NCBI GenBank assembly: GCA_036346405.1
Contig: CM070561.1
Coordinates: 32,034,338 to 32,098,337, forward strand
DNA length: 64,000 bases
Reading direction: 5' to 3'
Origin: Phyllostachys edulis
Lineage: Eukaryota; Streptophyta; Magnoliopsida; Poales; Poaceae
Part shown: positions 23,985-36,469 of the stretch, one piece after another
Numbering within the stretch: the first letter of the stretch is position 1
Layout of the letters: each line of letters opens with the position of its first letter
The notes under the pieces: model-generated
Databases searched by the model: none
What the model saw: only the letters and a program-made list of their open reading frames with translations
Told to the model about the DNA's origin: nothing
Program-made: the position numbers and the translations under genes

Positions 23985-25020
23985 CAAAATATAATTCAAT
24001 GTAGTCTCAATCGTCGGACTTATAATCGGATAACCAATATGCACAGAATGGTTACTCTATGTCATTTGCACTAATGGTAGAGGATATGAATCCGTCCTGC
24101 TGTAGAATATAAGATAGTCTCAGCTGTCAGCAAGGAGACTATTAGAGCACTCTCACCTTGAGTGAGAGTGCATAATTCTGGTTGGAAAGGGAAAAAAACC
24201 AATGCAGAAGTGAGCCATCCCTTGCGGTGCTTGTCTACTTCCTACAATGCTTTAAGCATGTAGTAACACCTAACCTACTCAACAATAGGCTTTCAACAAT
24301 CATGTGATGTGGTGTAGTTGCTTGTTTGACATTTTGGATTCATTAGCAATGCAATTCAAAGTACCAGACTATACCTTGCTTTATGAGGCTCTTTCTGTTG
24401 TAGAATGAGAAATTGACAATATACACATCTCAGAACAAAGGGTCGCTCTCACCAACTAAAATCTCTGACTGAAAACTAAAGGAGCAGGAACACAGGGTTG
24501 GTTATATAGCAGCAAAGCACAGAAATTCTCTCCTTTTTTTCAGGCCAATTTAAATGGCAACATCTTTATTGATGAAAAAAGGGACAAATGGGAACAAATA
24601 GCAAGGGCCCCCAAAAGCCTCATGCTTGGACACTGTTAGCCTGGAGACGGACAAATATTTCACTCCAGAGCATCACACTAGGGCATGCATGTGCCTCCCA
24701 GTACACCATTCCCCCTCTCTGCAGTAACACCAACAAAATACAAACAAACCACTCGAAAACAAACAAATTTTGCCCTCATGAATATGAACAGAACTTGGCA
24801 GGGACAAAGCCTACACTGACAGTGGCTCTGACCATTCCTTGACCACCTCCACATTTAACCCTACCATTTCACTCCATGCAATGCAATGCATTGCCATCCT
24901 TTTACTTTTCTTCTCTGATCTCTCCCATGGCTTCCCTCACCAACTAATCAATGTATTCTCTGCAATCCTGCGTTGGGGGTGAAGACTGAAGACCCACAGA
25001 GTGTAGCACAGAAAATGGTG

Positions 25021-25025
<5 letters not shown>

Positions 25026-25064
<39 letters not shown>
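25026..25064. repeat. (TC)n microsatellite
   Basis: About 19 TC units, 220 bp downstream of the cyclin stop codon. Confidence 0.97.
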
Positions 25065-25066
<2 letters not shown>

Positions 25067-25284
25067 CTTCATAGTTCTCCTCCTTCACAGACTGGCAGTG
25101 CAGAGGCTGCCATGATGGCATATATCAATAGGGCCAAGCAAGGAGAGCCCCCACCAAGGTGTAAAGAACCCCCAAAGAAGAGAACAAATGGAAAAAGAAT
25201 CACAACAACACAACAACCGAAAAAAATCAAGCCCTGTTAATCTGCAAAACCCCATGTAAACGATGTTATCTACTTGCATTCTTT

Positions 25285-28032
25285 TCATGTGTCCGGTGAC
25301 CTCTTCCTCCTCTTGGGTCGGGGAGGGGTGCAGGAGGAATTAGAGGACACAACCTCATCTGAGCGCAGGTTAACTGCTGCTGCAGCTGTGGTTACCCTCT
25401 GCACATTGCCAATCACCAGCTGCTGCATTTGTTGGTAGCAGCTGCTGATCCCTTCCTACAGGAAAAAAGAACATGTTACCAACTTTATTACACTTCATTG
25501 CGATTCAGAACTAGTCATGTGCTGAAGTTTCTGTGGTTGGAAGGTAATTCTTGTGTTACCTCTGCAAGGCCAATGCACCAATTGACTGCAAGGCCAGGGT
25601 CGACGAATGTGAGGGACGGCGTCTCACCGGTGGCGCACAGCACCGCACCGGCAGCCATTGACGACGGGCAGTGATCCAAGAACTCGATGTCTGTGGCATT
25701 GTATTTTGCAGAGTTACATTAGAACTGTACTGCAGGGCATATTGTTGACCAACAAACAGTTGTACTATACCATGTATTGCAGCTAGAATCATTTGTGTGG
25801 CCCGGGCAATCAGGTATCTCGTGTGCTTCCCTCTCGGATCGACCTTGCAAGCGAAGAAGTGGATGAATGTAAAAGGCGTAACCGATCGGAGCCTCCAATT
25901 GAGCGCCGTCAGGACGAGAAGCTCCATTCGACGAATCGTTAGCGGCTCAAAGACATACCTTGCGCCATCTACCTGCAATGTACAATGCACATACAGCTCT
26001 GATTATTAGAATTTCCTCTGCACCTTATGAGCAAATAAAGTTTACTATTAGAAAAGTGTATCACAGTGGAAATAGTAATGTGATTTGCCTGTAGGTCCAG
26101 GAGTGAGGGCACCAGGGTCTCCTCCATCTTGGCAGCCAAGGAGAGGCAGGTCACAGCTAGCAACTGCATTGCCCATCCATCCTCCTGCTGTATTGAGGGG
26201 GAAAAGCACAAACACTGCAATTAATAGCTTAAGCAAGGATCCACAAAGCAAGGACAGATAATGTACTATGTTCTTGACTTCTTGTAGCACTCCACCACCA
26301 CCCTATCTATCTCCTGTTCTTTTATGAGGAAACATGAAAAACCCATTTTAAATTCTGAATTGAAGTGTATATGGACCTGGCCACCTAGGTATAGCACCGT
26401 GAAGATTTGATAAGGATCTTCATATGGCAAGCACAGAAGTAGTTATTTTTCAGGGCAAGTAGATGCAAACATTGATTATTTCCTATATATATACAGAGGG
26501 CCCCCAATAGTTATGCTACGAGGAGAGAGAGAGAAATAGAAGGGAAAAAAAAGTAAACACTGTTATATTTAGCACTCTAGTTAATATTAGGCCCTGAAGA
26601 AAGATGTGTACAGCATTTTTAAGATTAGTCCCAATAAAGGTTGGTGAGATATTTAGTCACATCAGCATTCTGATAAGCCTATAGATCATCCTGTATTACT
26701 TCAAACTAATCCTTTGGAACTTCAGACAGCGACGTCAGCATGCCATGCCTATGCTTTCTTGCAAAGTGAAGTCCTACTATATGCAACAGTTGTTTCATTT
26801 AACACAAATCCAAGAGCTTGTGTTCAAAAACAGCATCACAAAGCAACAAAAAGTCAGAAAAATAATGCTTCCCATTTCAACCAAGGCAGGTGGTGCATAT
26901 GACTTGGTGCAGAGATACTTTGCAGCTTACAGCTAGCTTGCAGTTTGTTCTTTTCTTTTGGCCTGATAAACTACTACACCCCACCATGCACAGTCACTGA
27001 GGCTGTGAGATACCATAGGCCATAGAATAAAAATGTGGAGCAAGCTTAGCAAAGCACAATGATAAGGTTTGTTCCACAATGAAGCTTTAGGTTACACTAA
27101 AGCAAGGTGCAAAGCCAAAAGATCCGTGTCTTGAGTGCATAAACAAATCCTACAGGCCCTGCAGCTGCCCCCTTCATTCCATGTAAGGGTAAAACGGTAA
27201 TTAATTAGTTAATTGATTAGTCTACAGTCTACACACCAACTTCCAAATCTTTTCTTTTTTACACCAACATCAGCAGAGCACTTTTGCTTAAGCTTCCCTC
27301 TGATGCCCAGCAGCTACCAAACACTATGTATGGAACGGCACCGTACTTGTCTGTGCTCATATCAAAAGATACAGAGGAAACTGTCATCCATGATCCATCA
27401 CACATGGTGCTCATATGCTGCTGATATGTATATATGTAGTAGTTCAGCACGGCGGCGATGGCGAGCTTACCGGCAGCCGGTGGAGGGAGAGGAACCGGTC
27501 CATGTAGTTCACGGCGAGGTAGGCCGTCAAAGGAAGGAATCCATAGTATTCTTTCACCTGAAGAAGAGAAAAACAACAACATGAGATGAGATGAGATGAG
27601 ATAGCTTGCTAATGCATCTACATAGAATAGATCAACTAACGAACAGCACGAGACATGGCATAGCTAGTATATGTGCAGATACGGATATATAGCAGAGGGA
27701 TTGGGAAGTACACAAGCATGCATCATCCAAGAAACTCGTCAAGACAGCATGCAAATATAGCTAGCTAGTTAGCTTCCTGTCACCTTGAGAATCCATGCAA
27801 CTGACTCGGCCCGGGCGGCGGGGTCGATGGACCGTGACCGGAGCCGGTCGGGGTAGTCGGACAGGGGCGAGTACTCTGCCTCGCCGCCGATGAGCTCGGC
27901 GATGGAGGCGGCCGACTCCTCCTCCTCACCGGAGCAGCACTCATCGTCCTCGGTGGTACAGGTGCTGACGGCGTCGAAGAAGGCGCCGGCAGCGTCCTCG
28001 GCGCAGAGGAGGTACGACGCGTCGTCCGGCAT
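25285..28032 (-). CDS. D-type cyclin (six exons, 311 aa)
   Basis: Partner of cyclin-dependent kinase; with it phosphorylates retinoblastoma-related protein to drive G1/S entry in the nucleus. Exons (minus): 28032-27784, 27557-27471, 26184-26089, 25972-25771, 25690-25560, 25455-25285; all join in frame. The N-terminus carries LLCAE, the LxCxE pocket-protein motif. The cyclin box spans exons 1-4 (AYLAVNYMDRFLS, CLSLAAKMEETLVP, RRMELLVLTALNWRLRSVTP), the cyclin C domain follows in exons 4-5, and the C-terminus ends in a basic RPKRRKRSP, a likely nuclear signal. Start chosen at 28032: an in-frame ATG at 28167 lies almost on the TATA box. Intron 3 has a GC donor (CTACAG|GCAAAT); the exon 3 acceptor is CAGCAG. 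Length is usual for CYCD. The exact subgroup is not assigned. Confidence 0.95.
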
Positions 28033-28170
28033 AGACGCCGGTGGGGCCGTCACTGAGCAGCCATTGCTGCCCCGTCGAGGTGCGCGGCGTAGTGGAGCAG
28101 AAACGAGGTAGTGGGAGCGAGATGGTAGAGTACTAGTGTAGCAGGTGTGAGCAATGTGGCAGCGCAAGGG

Positions 28171-28180
28171 GATATATAAT
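28171..28180 (-). promoter_or_regulatory. TATA box of the cyclin D gene
   Basis: ATTATATATC on the minus strand, about 140 bp upstream of the chosen start codon. Confidence 0.6.
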
Positions 28181-28361
28181 ACTAGCAGCTAACTCTACTT
28201 GTGTCCAGTGCTAGTGCTTATGAATGAGTATGAGCTTATCTTTGTGAAATATTGGCTCCGTGACTGATAAGTAGGGAATGATTGGTATAAGGAGTAGGCG
28301 TCACCGCGTGTACGCATTCGACTTGCTCTTGTTGTTAACTTCCACTTTCCACACCGGTTCG

Positions 28362-28501
28362 GAAATAAATTCTACGGTGAGGCATCCCCCACAGCCGTTG
28401 GATGTCCTCTCCTTTCACATATGCTATAACGCATATCTCAGAGATCCAACGACTGTGGAAGAGGAGCCTCATGGAGGCCCTCCCCTATAGAATTTATTTT
28501 C
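28362..28501. mobile_element. 140-bp foldback MITE with 9-10 bp target duplication
   Basis: Ends are GAAATAAATTCTA and its inverted form TAGAATTTATTTTC, and the interior is also nearly palindromic (CCACAGCCGTTGGAT / ATCCAACGACTGTGG). CACCGGTTCG flanks both sides (28352-28361 and 28502-28511). A 9-10 bp duplication points to a Mutator-type MITE; hAT is the alternative. It lies about 330 bp upstream of the cyclin start codon. Confidence 0.85.
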
Positions 28502-29159
28502 CACCGGTTCGACTACCCACTGGCCGGCGCCTGCGGGTCTCCTTACGTAAGGCTCGTGTTGACACACGGAGACATTTGACCAGCGCAAATCATTTTATTT
28601 TTATTTTTTTTTAAGGCATGGCAGGAGCTGCCAATACTGCATTAAAAAAAGGGAATAAAAGATACAAAATATTCAAAATACAATACCAGGTCCAAGAAGT
28701 TGAATCCGCACAAGCGAAAATTAAATTAAGCTAAGCTGTCCACTACTACAAAAAGGCTAATACTGGACGTCTCATCACAGACGGTTGACTAAAACTGTCT
28801 GTATTAAATACAATCACAGACGGTTTTGGTTTAGCGATCGCAAGATATCTTGGTTGCGCTAAAAATCATCTGTGAAAGTAATATCACGACGGTTCGTGTT
28901 AAAACCGTCAGGAAGTATCACGACGGCTCAACAAGAATCGTCGCGCGCATTTCGCTTCTTGTTCGAGCCGTCTGTGATACTTCAAAGACGGTTTTCAACA
29001 CGAATCGTCTGTGATACTTCACAGACGGTTTTCAACACGAACCGTCTGTGACTTCCCGTCCTCATCACAGACGGCTTGTATTAAAACCCGTCTGTGATAT
29101 GTATTTCTGATTTTACCATACCTTGACATCACTAACTTTTTTTATTTTACCATAACTTG

Positions 29160-29690
29160 AAATCGCAATCCTCTGTCGCACCCCTATCGTGGCACCCAAT
29201 CCTCTACCGCACCCCTACCATGGCACCCAATCCTCTGCCGCAAGAGGGGTTTGGTAGAAGCGACGGCTTCTTGTGGCGGGGCACTGGCAAGGGCGAGAGA
29301 GATAGGTGCCACGACAGGGACGCGGCATAGGATTGGCTGTCCAAACCCTACTGCGGAACCCATTCCCGGTAGGGTTTGGCAAGATGACAGCTTGCCGCAG
29401 CAGGGCTTGGCAGGGGCGTGGCATAGGATTGGCTACCCGAACCCTACCGCGGCACCCAATCCTCTGCCGCGGTAGGGTTTGGCAGGGTGACAGCTTGCCA
29501 CGGAAGGGTTTGGCAGGGCAACGGCTTGCTGCGGGAGGGGCGCGGTAGAGGATTGGGTGCCACGGCAGGGGCATGGCAAAGGATTGGGTGCCACGGCAGA
29601 GGTGCGGCAGAGGATTGGCTGCCATAACAGGGACGCGGTAGAGGATTGGCTACCACAACAAGGATGCGGCAGAGGATTGGCATTTCAAGT
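29160..29690. repeat. GC-rich degenerate repeat block within the CACTA element
   Basis: Many copies of GCGGCAGAGGATTGG and its variants in both orientations, roughly every 30 bp. The repeats give long frames on both strands, which I do not take as genes. Confidence 0.75.
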
Positions 29691-30248
29691 CATGGTAAAA
29701 TCAGAGAGTAAGAAAAATTGCAAGCCATGGTAAAATCAAAGAGAAATTCCAAGCCATGGTAAAATTCCAAGTCACAGACGGTTTTTAATAGAAACTGTCT
29801 ATGATAAGATACATATCACATACAGTTTTTAATACGAACCATCTGTGATAAGATACTTATCACAGATGGTTCGTATTAAAAATTGTCTGTGATATGTCGT
29901 CACAGAGGGTTTTTGTATGAAACCGTCTGTGATTCGCAACGCGCGAGTTCGAAAAATTTTGAACGCGTGTGCGGGAGGCAAAATGTTTTGGCAGTGTCCT
30001 TATATATTATAGCCAGTCTTGTCTTCCATCAGTCTCTCCCTCTCCCCTCCCCACACCGAGCTCCGGCGACCACCCTTGATTCCCCGTCGCGGTTCGGCGA
30101 GGAGACACAATCGACGACGACGAGGAAGAGGGATGCGAAGGAGCTCCTTGTCTGCCGCAGGAGGTAGACTGCCAGAAGGTACGTGTACATCCCCGAAACA
30201 TACACAATTTGTTGGCTATTTGTTGTAAAGAAAATTATCTTAATTTTA

Positions 30249-30439
30249 TGTTACCTAAGGTCGGAGTGCCACCGAAGGTTTTCAGTTGTCTCTCCTTGCC
30301 GACAAGCTTGAGTCGAACTCGACGACATGCAAGAACATCTTGTGATATGCTAGTGACGTACAGAGAGGAGCTCACAAGACCAATCCAAGAAGCCGATGAG
30401 TTCTTCAGAAACTTGGAGGCATATATGGTTTCTAGCTAG
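30249..30439 (+). other. Unrecognised short frame in the CACTA interior
   Basis: The frame starts MLPKVGVPPKVFSCLSLPTS and ends EADEFFRNLEAYMVSS-stop. The end looks protein-like, but I know no family for it. A preceding segment with donor-like AGAAG|GTACGT (about 30178) suggests it could be a second exon of a short transcript captured by the element. Confidence 0.25.
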
Positions 30440-30962
30440 TTTAACTTTGCAACTTTATTCTTTTTTTCCCATTCGGAGGGGACGTTGTGAAACCTTTTAG
30501 TTTTCCTTTCCTATAATGTGTTTACCATCAGAATTTTAATTGGATTTTAGTTGTCTTGCTAGAGGTTACATATGGAAACTACTGTCAAGCAATTGATTGG
30601 TTTGGCTCAAAATCCAATTTTGTTTGCAATAGAAAAAACTATCACAAACGGTTCTGAACAAGAACCGTCTGTGATAGCTTTTTTCACAGACAGTTCAAAA
30701 ACCGTCTATGATGACCTCATATCATCACTGACCCATAAAGTCAGACGGCTCACAAAACCGTTTGTGATGACGTTTTTGAACCGTCTGTAAAGACCTTTTC
30801 TGTAATAATGACCCCTTGCACAAACCGAATCCTCCTAATCGCCTTCAGCCCCTTGCGGTCCCAGTTTCTTCTCCCCTTTAATTGTTCTTCCTTCCTCACG
30901 TACCACCTGCCTGCTCCCAAGCGCTAGTCCGATACCCCGCGAGACTCCTCTTTGATGAGGTG

Positions 30963-31932
30963 CTAGTCATGCAGATGTCGAATTCTGGCCGATACGTAAG
31001 ATCCTAACTTGCTTGCCCTACTTAGAATCCAAGCCCGGGCTGCTTCTTTAATTATTGCTACCAACCCATTAACTTCGTTCCTTTGATGCTGAAAAATTCT
31101 ACTATTTCTTTCTTTCCATATTTGCCACATTGTCAATATGATTAAGGAGCTTTGCCCCTTCCTACTCAAAGTCGCTTCTCTCTGCAATCTTTCCATCCAC
31201 CAGTGTAGTACTGACTCATCTACGTCCTCCTGGGTCCGTAGGATGCTGTTGTGTTGTGCCCAAGTTGCTATGGCATTCCAAACCCGTTTCGTGTAAGCAC
31301 AATTTAGGAGCAAAGGACGTGCCGTTTCTGGGTTGTTTGTGCAGAGTGGGCACCAAAAATCATTTTGCATGTGCCTTGTTGTTAGAATGTCCGCCGTTGG
31401 TATCCGTTCTTGAACGGCTAGCCATGCAAAAAAAAATTACATTTTTGCGGTGCCGAAGCATTCTAAAAAAGGTTAGCGTAAGGCTTCTCAATCGATCCCA
31501 AGAACTGAGCCTGATATGCTAATTTGGCCGTATATGTCCCTGTCGTGGTCCATTTCCAAGTGATATCATCTGGTATTTCCGGTGTGAGAGTGACCTATGC
31601 CACTTTGGGGTACAAACCTATGAACTCGGGGATATGGAACGCTGTGATCTTTTGTCCCAAGTCTGCGATCCAAGTATTTCGTAGTAGTGCCTCCTTCACC
31701 GTCCTATTCTTCCTGGCCGAAATACGATATAGGTTAGGGGCCTCCTCCTTGAGGGGTGTACGCCCCATCCAGGCATCCTTCTAGAAACTCACCTTGTCCC
31801 CGTTTCCTAGTGCGATTTTTGTTGGCACACAGAAAAGTTCATAGTCCTTTTCATCCATTGGAAGTCTCATCCCATTCCATTGTTTTCTATGTTCCTTCCA
31901 ATGATACCATAACCAGCGTAGACGGAGTGATC
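30963..31932 (-). pseudogene. LINE ORF2 C-terminal part (zinc-binding RT-associated domain)
   Basis: The minus-strand translation contains WLAVQERIPTADILTTRHMQ, then WCPLCTNNPETARPLLLNC and TMWQIWKERNSRIFQ, ending RHLHD-stop at 30963. This is the cysteine-rich domain (zf-RVT type) at the end of plant L1 ORF2. A frameshift in an A-rich run near 31428 and stops further upstream break it. The long LTR insertion at 31933 separates it from the rest. Confidence 0.88.
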
Positions 31933-34900
31933 TGTAACACTCTAAATTTTCTGAGCCCCTTTTTGAAATTTTCAAAATAAAAAAGAACGATTTGGTTTTG
32001 TTGAAGTCCTAAACCTTAACCTGAGATTTTCAGGATTTGAGTGTTTAAAATGACTAAGTCAAACTTCATCTAATCCCAAAAGTTGGTTTATTTGGTATTG
32101 ATCGAGCTCTGGAGTTATTTCTCCCTTTCTCTGTTAGTTCTGCTCTCCCTCTAGGCTAGCTCTTGTGCCTAGATCTCCTTCCCTTCATTTTGCTTGGACA
32201 TTCTCTTATGTCCAGACCTTCTCAGTGTCTAGACCTCTTCTGTGTCTGGACCTCCCTTGCGCCTAGACCTCTTTGGTTCAGACCTCTCTTCTTGTTCAAG
32301 ACCTCCCCTTGTGTCTTTTGTTTGAATTTCCTTTAGTCCAGACCTCTTTGTTGGTTTGAATCTCTCTGTGGTTTAGACCTCCTTTTGGTCCAAACCTCCT
32401 TCTCTGTTTAGACCCCCTTTCCTGATTGAACCTTCTTTCGGTTTTGACCTCCTATTTGAGTCACGACCACCCCGTGGCATCCTAGCTCGAGTTTGTATTT
32501 CGAATGGCTTTGATTTCTGAAATTCAATTTGAGTTGAATTTCTCATTTCTGGAACTCTCCTGTTTAATTTTCTGTCCTCCCTTGTGTTCATTTAAACCTT
32601 CCTGTGTTCCCTTGGACCTCCCTGTGTCCTTTTGGACCTCTCCGGGTCCGTTAGGACCTCCTTAGCCCTTCTTTTTGGCCGTCAGGACCTCCTCAGGTTC
32701 ACCCTGACCGCTAAGACCTCCCTTGATCTCAATCTTGACCGTTGAGACCTGCCCTGTGTTTGTCTTTACCGTCGAGATCTCCCTTGTTGCATCTTGACCG
32801 TTGAGACCTCCCCTGTGTTGGTCTTGACCGTCGAGATCTCCTTTGATCTCCTCTTGACTGTCGGGATCTCCTTTGAGTTCATCCTGATCGTCAAGACCTC
32901 CTTTGGACCATCTTCTGTGGATCTCCTCCGTTGGATCCCTCTTCCTTTGAAATCCCTTCACCCAGACCTCTCCCTTCGTTTGGATCTGAGGGCCCAGACC
33001 TCCCCATGGGTTAGGCCTCCTCGCGCGGCTCAGCTTCGCGCCTTCGTTTGGAACCGTCCAATCTGCATTGGACGGCCTGATCTTGTGGTACATTCGGCTA
33101 GTCCGAACGTCCCATCCTTTTGAGCCACCCGATCTGAATCAGACGGCTCTGTTGCACTGAGCCTTTCCCTTTGCCCTTTTGACCTCCTTCCCTTCAGGAC
33201 CTCGTGGTCTATTTGTAACGACCACCTTTGCGGGATTTCCTCAGGACCTCTTTGTCCTCCCGACCTCTGGTCTTTTTGTAAAGACCACCCCTTGGTCTTT
33301 TCGTAAAGACTACCCTTGTGGGTCAAGACCTCTCTATCCGTAGAACCTCTTTATCCTTTGGACCTCCTTGTCCCTTGGACCTCTTAGCCTTTCAGACCTC
33401 CTCAAAGATCTCCCTTGATCTCGTAGGACTTCCATGTCCAACGGACCTCCTTTATGGTTTTTGCAAAGACCACTCCTGCGGGTCACGACCTCCCCTTGGG
33501 CCGTGACCACTCCTCTTTAACCAGACTGTTTTCCAAGTTGACTGGTTCCACTTGACAGTCTTGCTTACCCTCATCCTTATCCGCCACCTAAGCCTTTGTG
33601 CATTTAAGGCCATTTGAACCGCATTAAAAAGCAGTCACTTACGTGGCCCCATGCTTTCTCTCCTTGTCTCTTCATCTCACAGCATATCTTGTCCTTTTTG
33701 TCCTCTCCTTTCACCAGTTGGCCTAATCTTATCATGTTCTCTCTAGCCAGCTGGCCATACCCTATCTTATCCTTCAACTACCTTTGACCCATGTGTCGTT
33801 GAGTCTCAGTGACACTTTCCTCCTCTTTCTTCACCGGCTATTAATAGCCTAAGCAGTCCTTCCTCACCTTTGGCTACATCCAACTCTTTTGGCTCTTGCC
33901 TAGTTTTCTCCTGGCGTGGAGTTTCACCTAGAAGGCACTGGAGCTCGCACCATCGCCTCCTCGTCGCCAAGAAGACCACCGGAATTTGCGCCGCCACCTC
34001 GCCGCCGAAGGAGCTCGCCGGAGCTCCAGCGCCGCCTTCAACCGTTGCCACTATCTCTTGACCTCCTCTTTTACCTCCCTCTTGGCCTTGGTAAGATCCC
34101 TCGTGCCTTGTTCTTTCTTCAATTCTTATGACCCTACTGTGTAGTCTTATCTTTCCTAGGGCCTCCTCCTGAGGATCTCCTCAGGACCTCTCCGGTCTTT
34201 TTGCAAAGATGACCCTCTCGGTCCCTTTACAAAGACGACCCTCTTAGGTCCTTCTCTGGACCTTTCCCTTTCAAAGACCTCCCATGACATCCTCGGGACA
34301 TCCCCCTTAGGACATCCCTCGAGCCTCTCAGGACCTCCCTTCTGATCTTTTGCAAAGACCACCTGCTTTGATCTTTTGCAAAGACCACCCTCTTGGTCTT
34401 TGCTGGTCTCTTTGCAAAAGACCACTCACTTTGGTCTTTTGCAAAGACCACCCTTTCCCGTGGACCTCCCCTTACCCGTAGGACCTCCTCCTGAGAACCC
34501 CTTCTTAGTTCTTCTTGTTCCGTTCTTTGCTATTTGGGTTTGTTTGAAGTTCATTTGGATCTTATTTGTTGTTATTTGATGTTGCTTTGCTTTGTCTCGC
34601 GTAGATTGCAACTCTTCGGGGAGTCTGAGTTCCCCCAGTTAGTTCCTCAAGTTTTCGGACCAGGCAAGTTACACTCTTGACCATGTTGCGCCCAGTATCT
34701 CAAATTATTTAAGTTTTGTTTCAAAATTATTGCATGCTTATTTTTGCTAAGTATTTCAATACCTGTTTTAAATTCATAGCTATGTCGAATCCTTTGTATG
34801 GCCCATGTTGACATTGATTCCACTCTGTTGTCACCCTAGTTAAAATCCGGTTGATGCAATAGTGTGAACCAGGATCTCTTGAAAAATATATGCTTAGTCA

Positions 34901-36469
34901 TGCTTAGACCAAAATCTTGTTTAGGGAAGTTTTACTACCAATTGACCAATGTTTTCTAAATTGTTTTCATCCATGACATTGGGTTGTCATGGTAATTTGC
35001 AAATGTTTTTGAAAAGCAAAGAAAAACAAGGAAAATAGATTTAGACTTGGGCGAATTGGTTGTTTGGATGGGTGCATGCCTATGCACGGGATCGATCCAT
35101 TTTTATGGACGAGGCCCAGGGCTCAGTGGAAGTCGCCCAGGTCAGTTAAGGACCGGTCTTCAAGTATATTTTGCCATGCCTCACCGTGCAACCACATGTC
35201 TTGAATGGGCAGGACCTGGCCGACTAATTTGCAAAGTTCCATTGCGGTTGTCCCTGTTGATGTGTGGGTGTCTCTCATGACCTACTTTTATGCATTCACA
35301 CCTGGCGCAAGAGAGGGCTTTTCTGGCGGGTTTGTATCCAATGGAAGCAAAACCTTAATGAGGGGGGACTGCAGTGGAATGATGCATTGTAAAGGCCTTG
35401 TGATAATCTCTTAGTCGCACACCTTTGGAAGTGTGTAGGCGGACAGTATAAATTAATTATCTCATGTGGGTAAAGCTGTACACCTCTGCAGAATGAAAAT
35501 ATATTCGAATAGTCGAGTCCGCGGTTAAGGACATGCTGGCAAAGCTGTTCCAAGTTAGATGTTGGTTTTAGCTTTAAAATGGTTTTGTTAAGCTGGTTTT
35601 GGATCTCTATCCAAATGGATTTTAGGCGGGGAGCCTTGTGACAGGTGGGTATCCTTCACCACTTGTGATAAATGTTATCTAACTAAAAACTGAGATTTAG
35701 AAAATGAATTTTAATTATTGTTATCTGCCTTGGAACTTAGTACTTGTATTTGAAATAAACTTGGCTTTATGTAAATCAACCATATTATGCCTTCCTTTGA
35801 GATATCCATTTATGCATGTCATTCTGTTATTTGACAGGTGTAACTTGCGAGCAAGGTTGTTGTGCTCACTCTTGCTTGATAACTGTTTTGAGCAGGAAAG
35901 AAAGCTTGAGGAGGTCTTCGCAGAGGACCTAGAGGTCCTGGCCGATTAGGATGCGCTCTCCAGCCGATTGCCTGTGGTGTATCGAGTGGTCTACTCATTT
36001 ACCTTCCGATGTACTTTGTTTGTAGGCTTGTAAGCCCTATTGTAATCAACTCCCTTGTTATTAATAAAGCTTGTGTTTGATGTATGTTACCACTGTTGTA
36101 TGCTGTGAAGAGCTAGTTGTTGATCCTTGGGATTAGCTCGGTTCACACAGAGGACCATGGGGTGATCCTTGACCACCACAACCACCCTCGAGTCTGGTCG
36201 TGGGAGGTCTTTGGGGTGATCCCAGCCCTCCACGACCTCCCTCGGGACTGGTCGTGGAAGGACTTGGGTCACCTCAAGTCTCACGACCTCCTCAGGATTG
36301 GTCTCTCAACCTCTCCTGGGTTGAGCCGTGGCACTTGGGGTCATCTCGTGGTTGTCTTGAGTCCACCTTGGGGACATCCAGGTGGTCTTGAAGGACCTTC
36401 CGAGAGGTCTTGGAGGACCTCTGGGTGGTCTCGAGGGACCTCTCGGGTGACCTCGGGTCGGGCGTTACA
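31933..36469 (+). mobile_element. Long (4.5 kb) LTR, probably solo, inserted in the LINE
   Basis: Starts TGTAACACTCTAAATTTTCTG and ends GGGCGTTACA. Flanks are TGATC (31928-31932) and TGCTC (36470-36474); the duplicate LINE copy at about 36900 reads TGCTT here, so the pair is a target duplication with one change. No gag-pol frame is present. A TATA-like CTATTAATAGCC lies at about 33838 and AATAAA at about 36063. A C-rich region with repeated GACCTCC and TTTGCAAAGACCACC motifs fills 32150-34500. Segments at 35033-35500 match, reversed, 60700-61330. Similar in start and layout to the solo LTR at 17227. Confidence 0.78.
32150..34500. repeat. Degenerate GACCTCC / CAAAGACCACC repeats in the LTR
   Basis: Short motifs such as GACCTCCCTT, GACCGTTGAGACCTCC and TTTTGCAAAGACCACC recur irregularly over 2.3 kb. 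They cause many open frames on both strands. Confidence 0.8.

Larger units (their letters stand above)
20742..25284. other. Intergenic, no convincing gene
   Basis: 4.5 kb without a recognisable protein, RNA gene or element boundary. Short open frames on both strands lack conserved motifs and codon bias. It holds a 40-bp tandem duplication (23905-23984) and a CT microsatellite (25026-25064); the last few hundred bases probably include the 3' UTR of the cyclin gene. Confidence 0.5.
28741..30810. mobile_element. Non-autonomous CACTA element inside the LINE
   Basis: The left end CACTACTACAAAAAGGC is at 28741; the right end CTGTAATAATG (30800-30810) is the inverted terminus with two changes. Both ends carry arrays of TCACAGACGGTT motifs, 28770-29095 and 29770-29935 plus 30640-30790. 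The left 130 bp match the element at 1-1763. The interior holds a GC-rich repeat block (29160-29690) and a short transcribed-looking segment (29995-30440) with a TATATATTATAG motif near 30001, but no transposase. Flanking trinucleotides GTC and ACC differ, so no target duplication is confirmed. Confidence 0.85.

Noticed and set aside
29215..29683. Long frames on both strands in the CACTA interior
   Set aside because: Created by the GCGGCAGAGGATTGG repeats.
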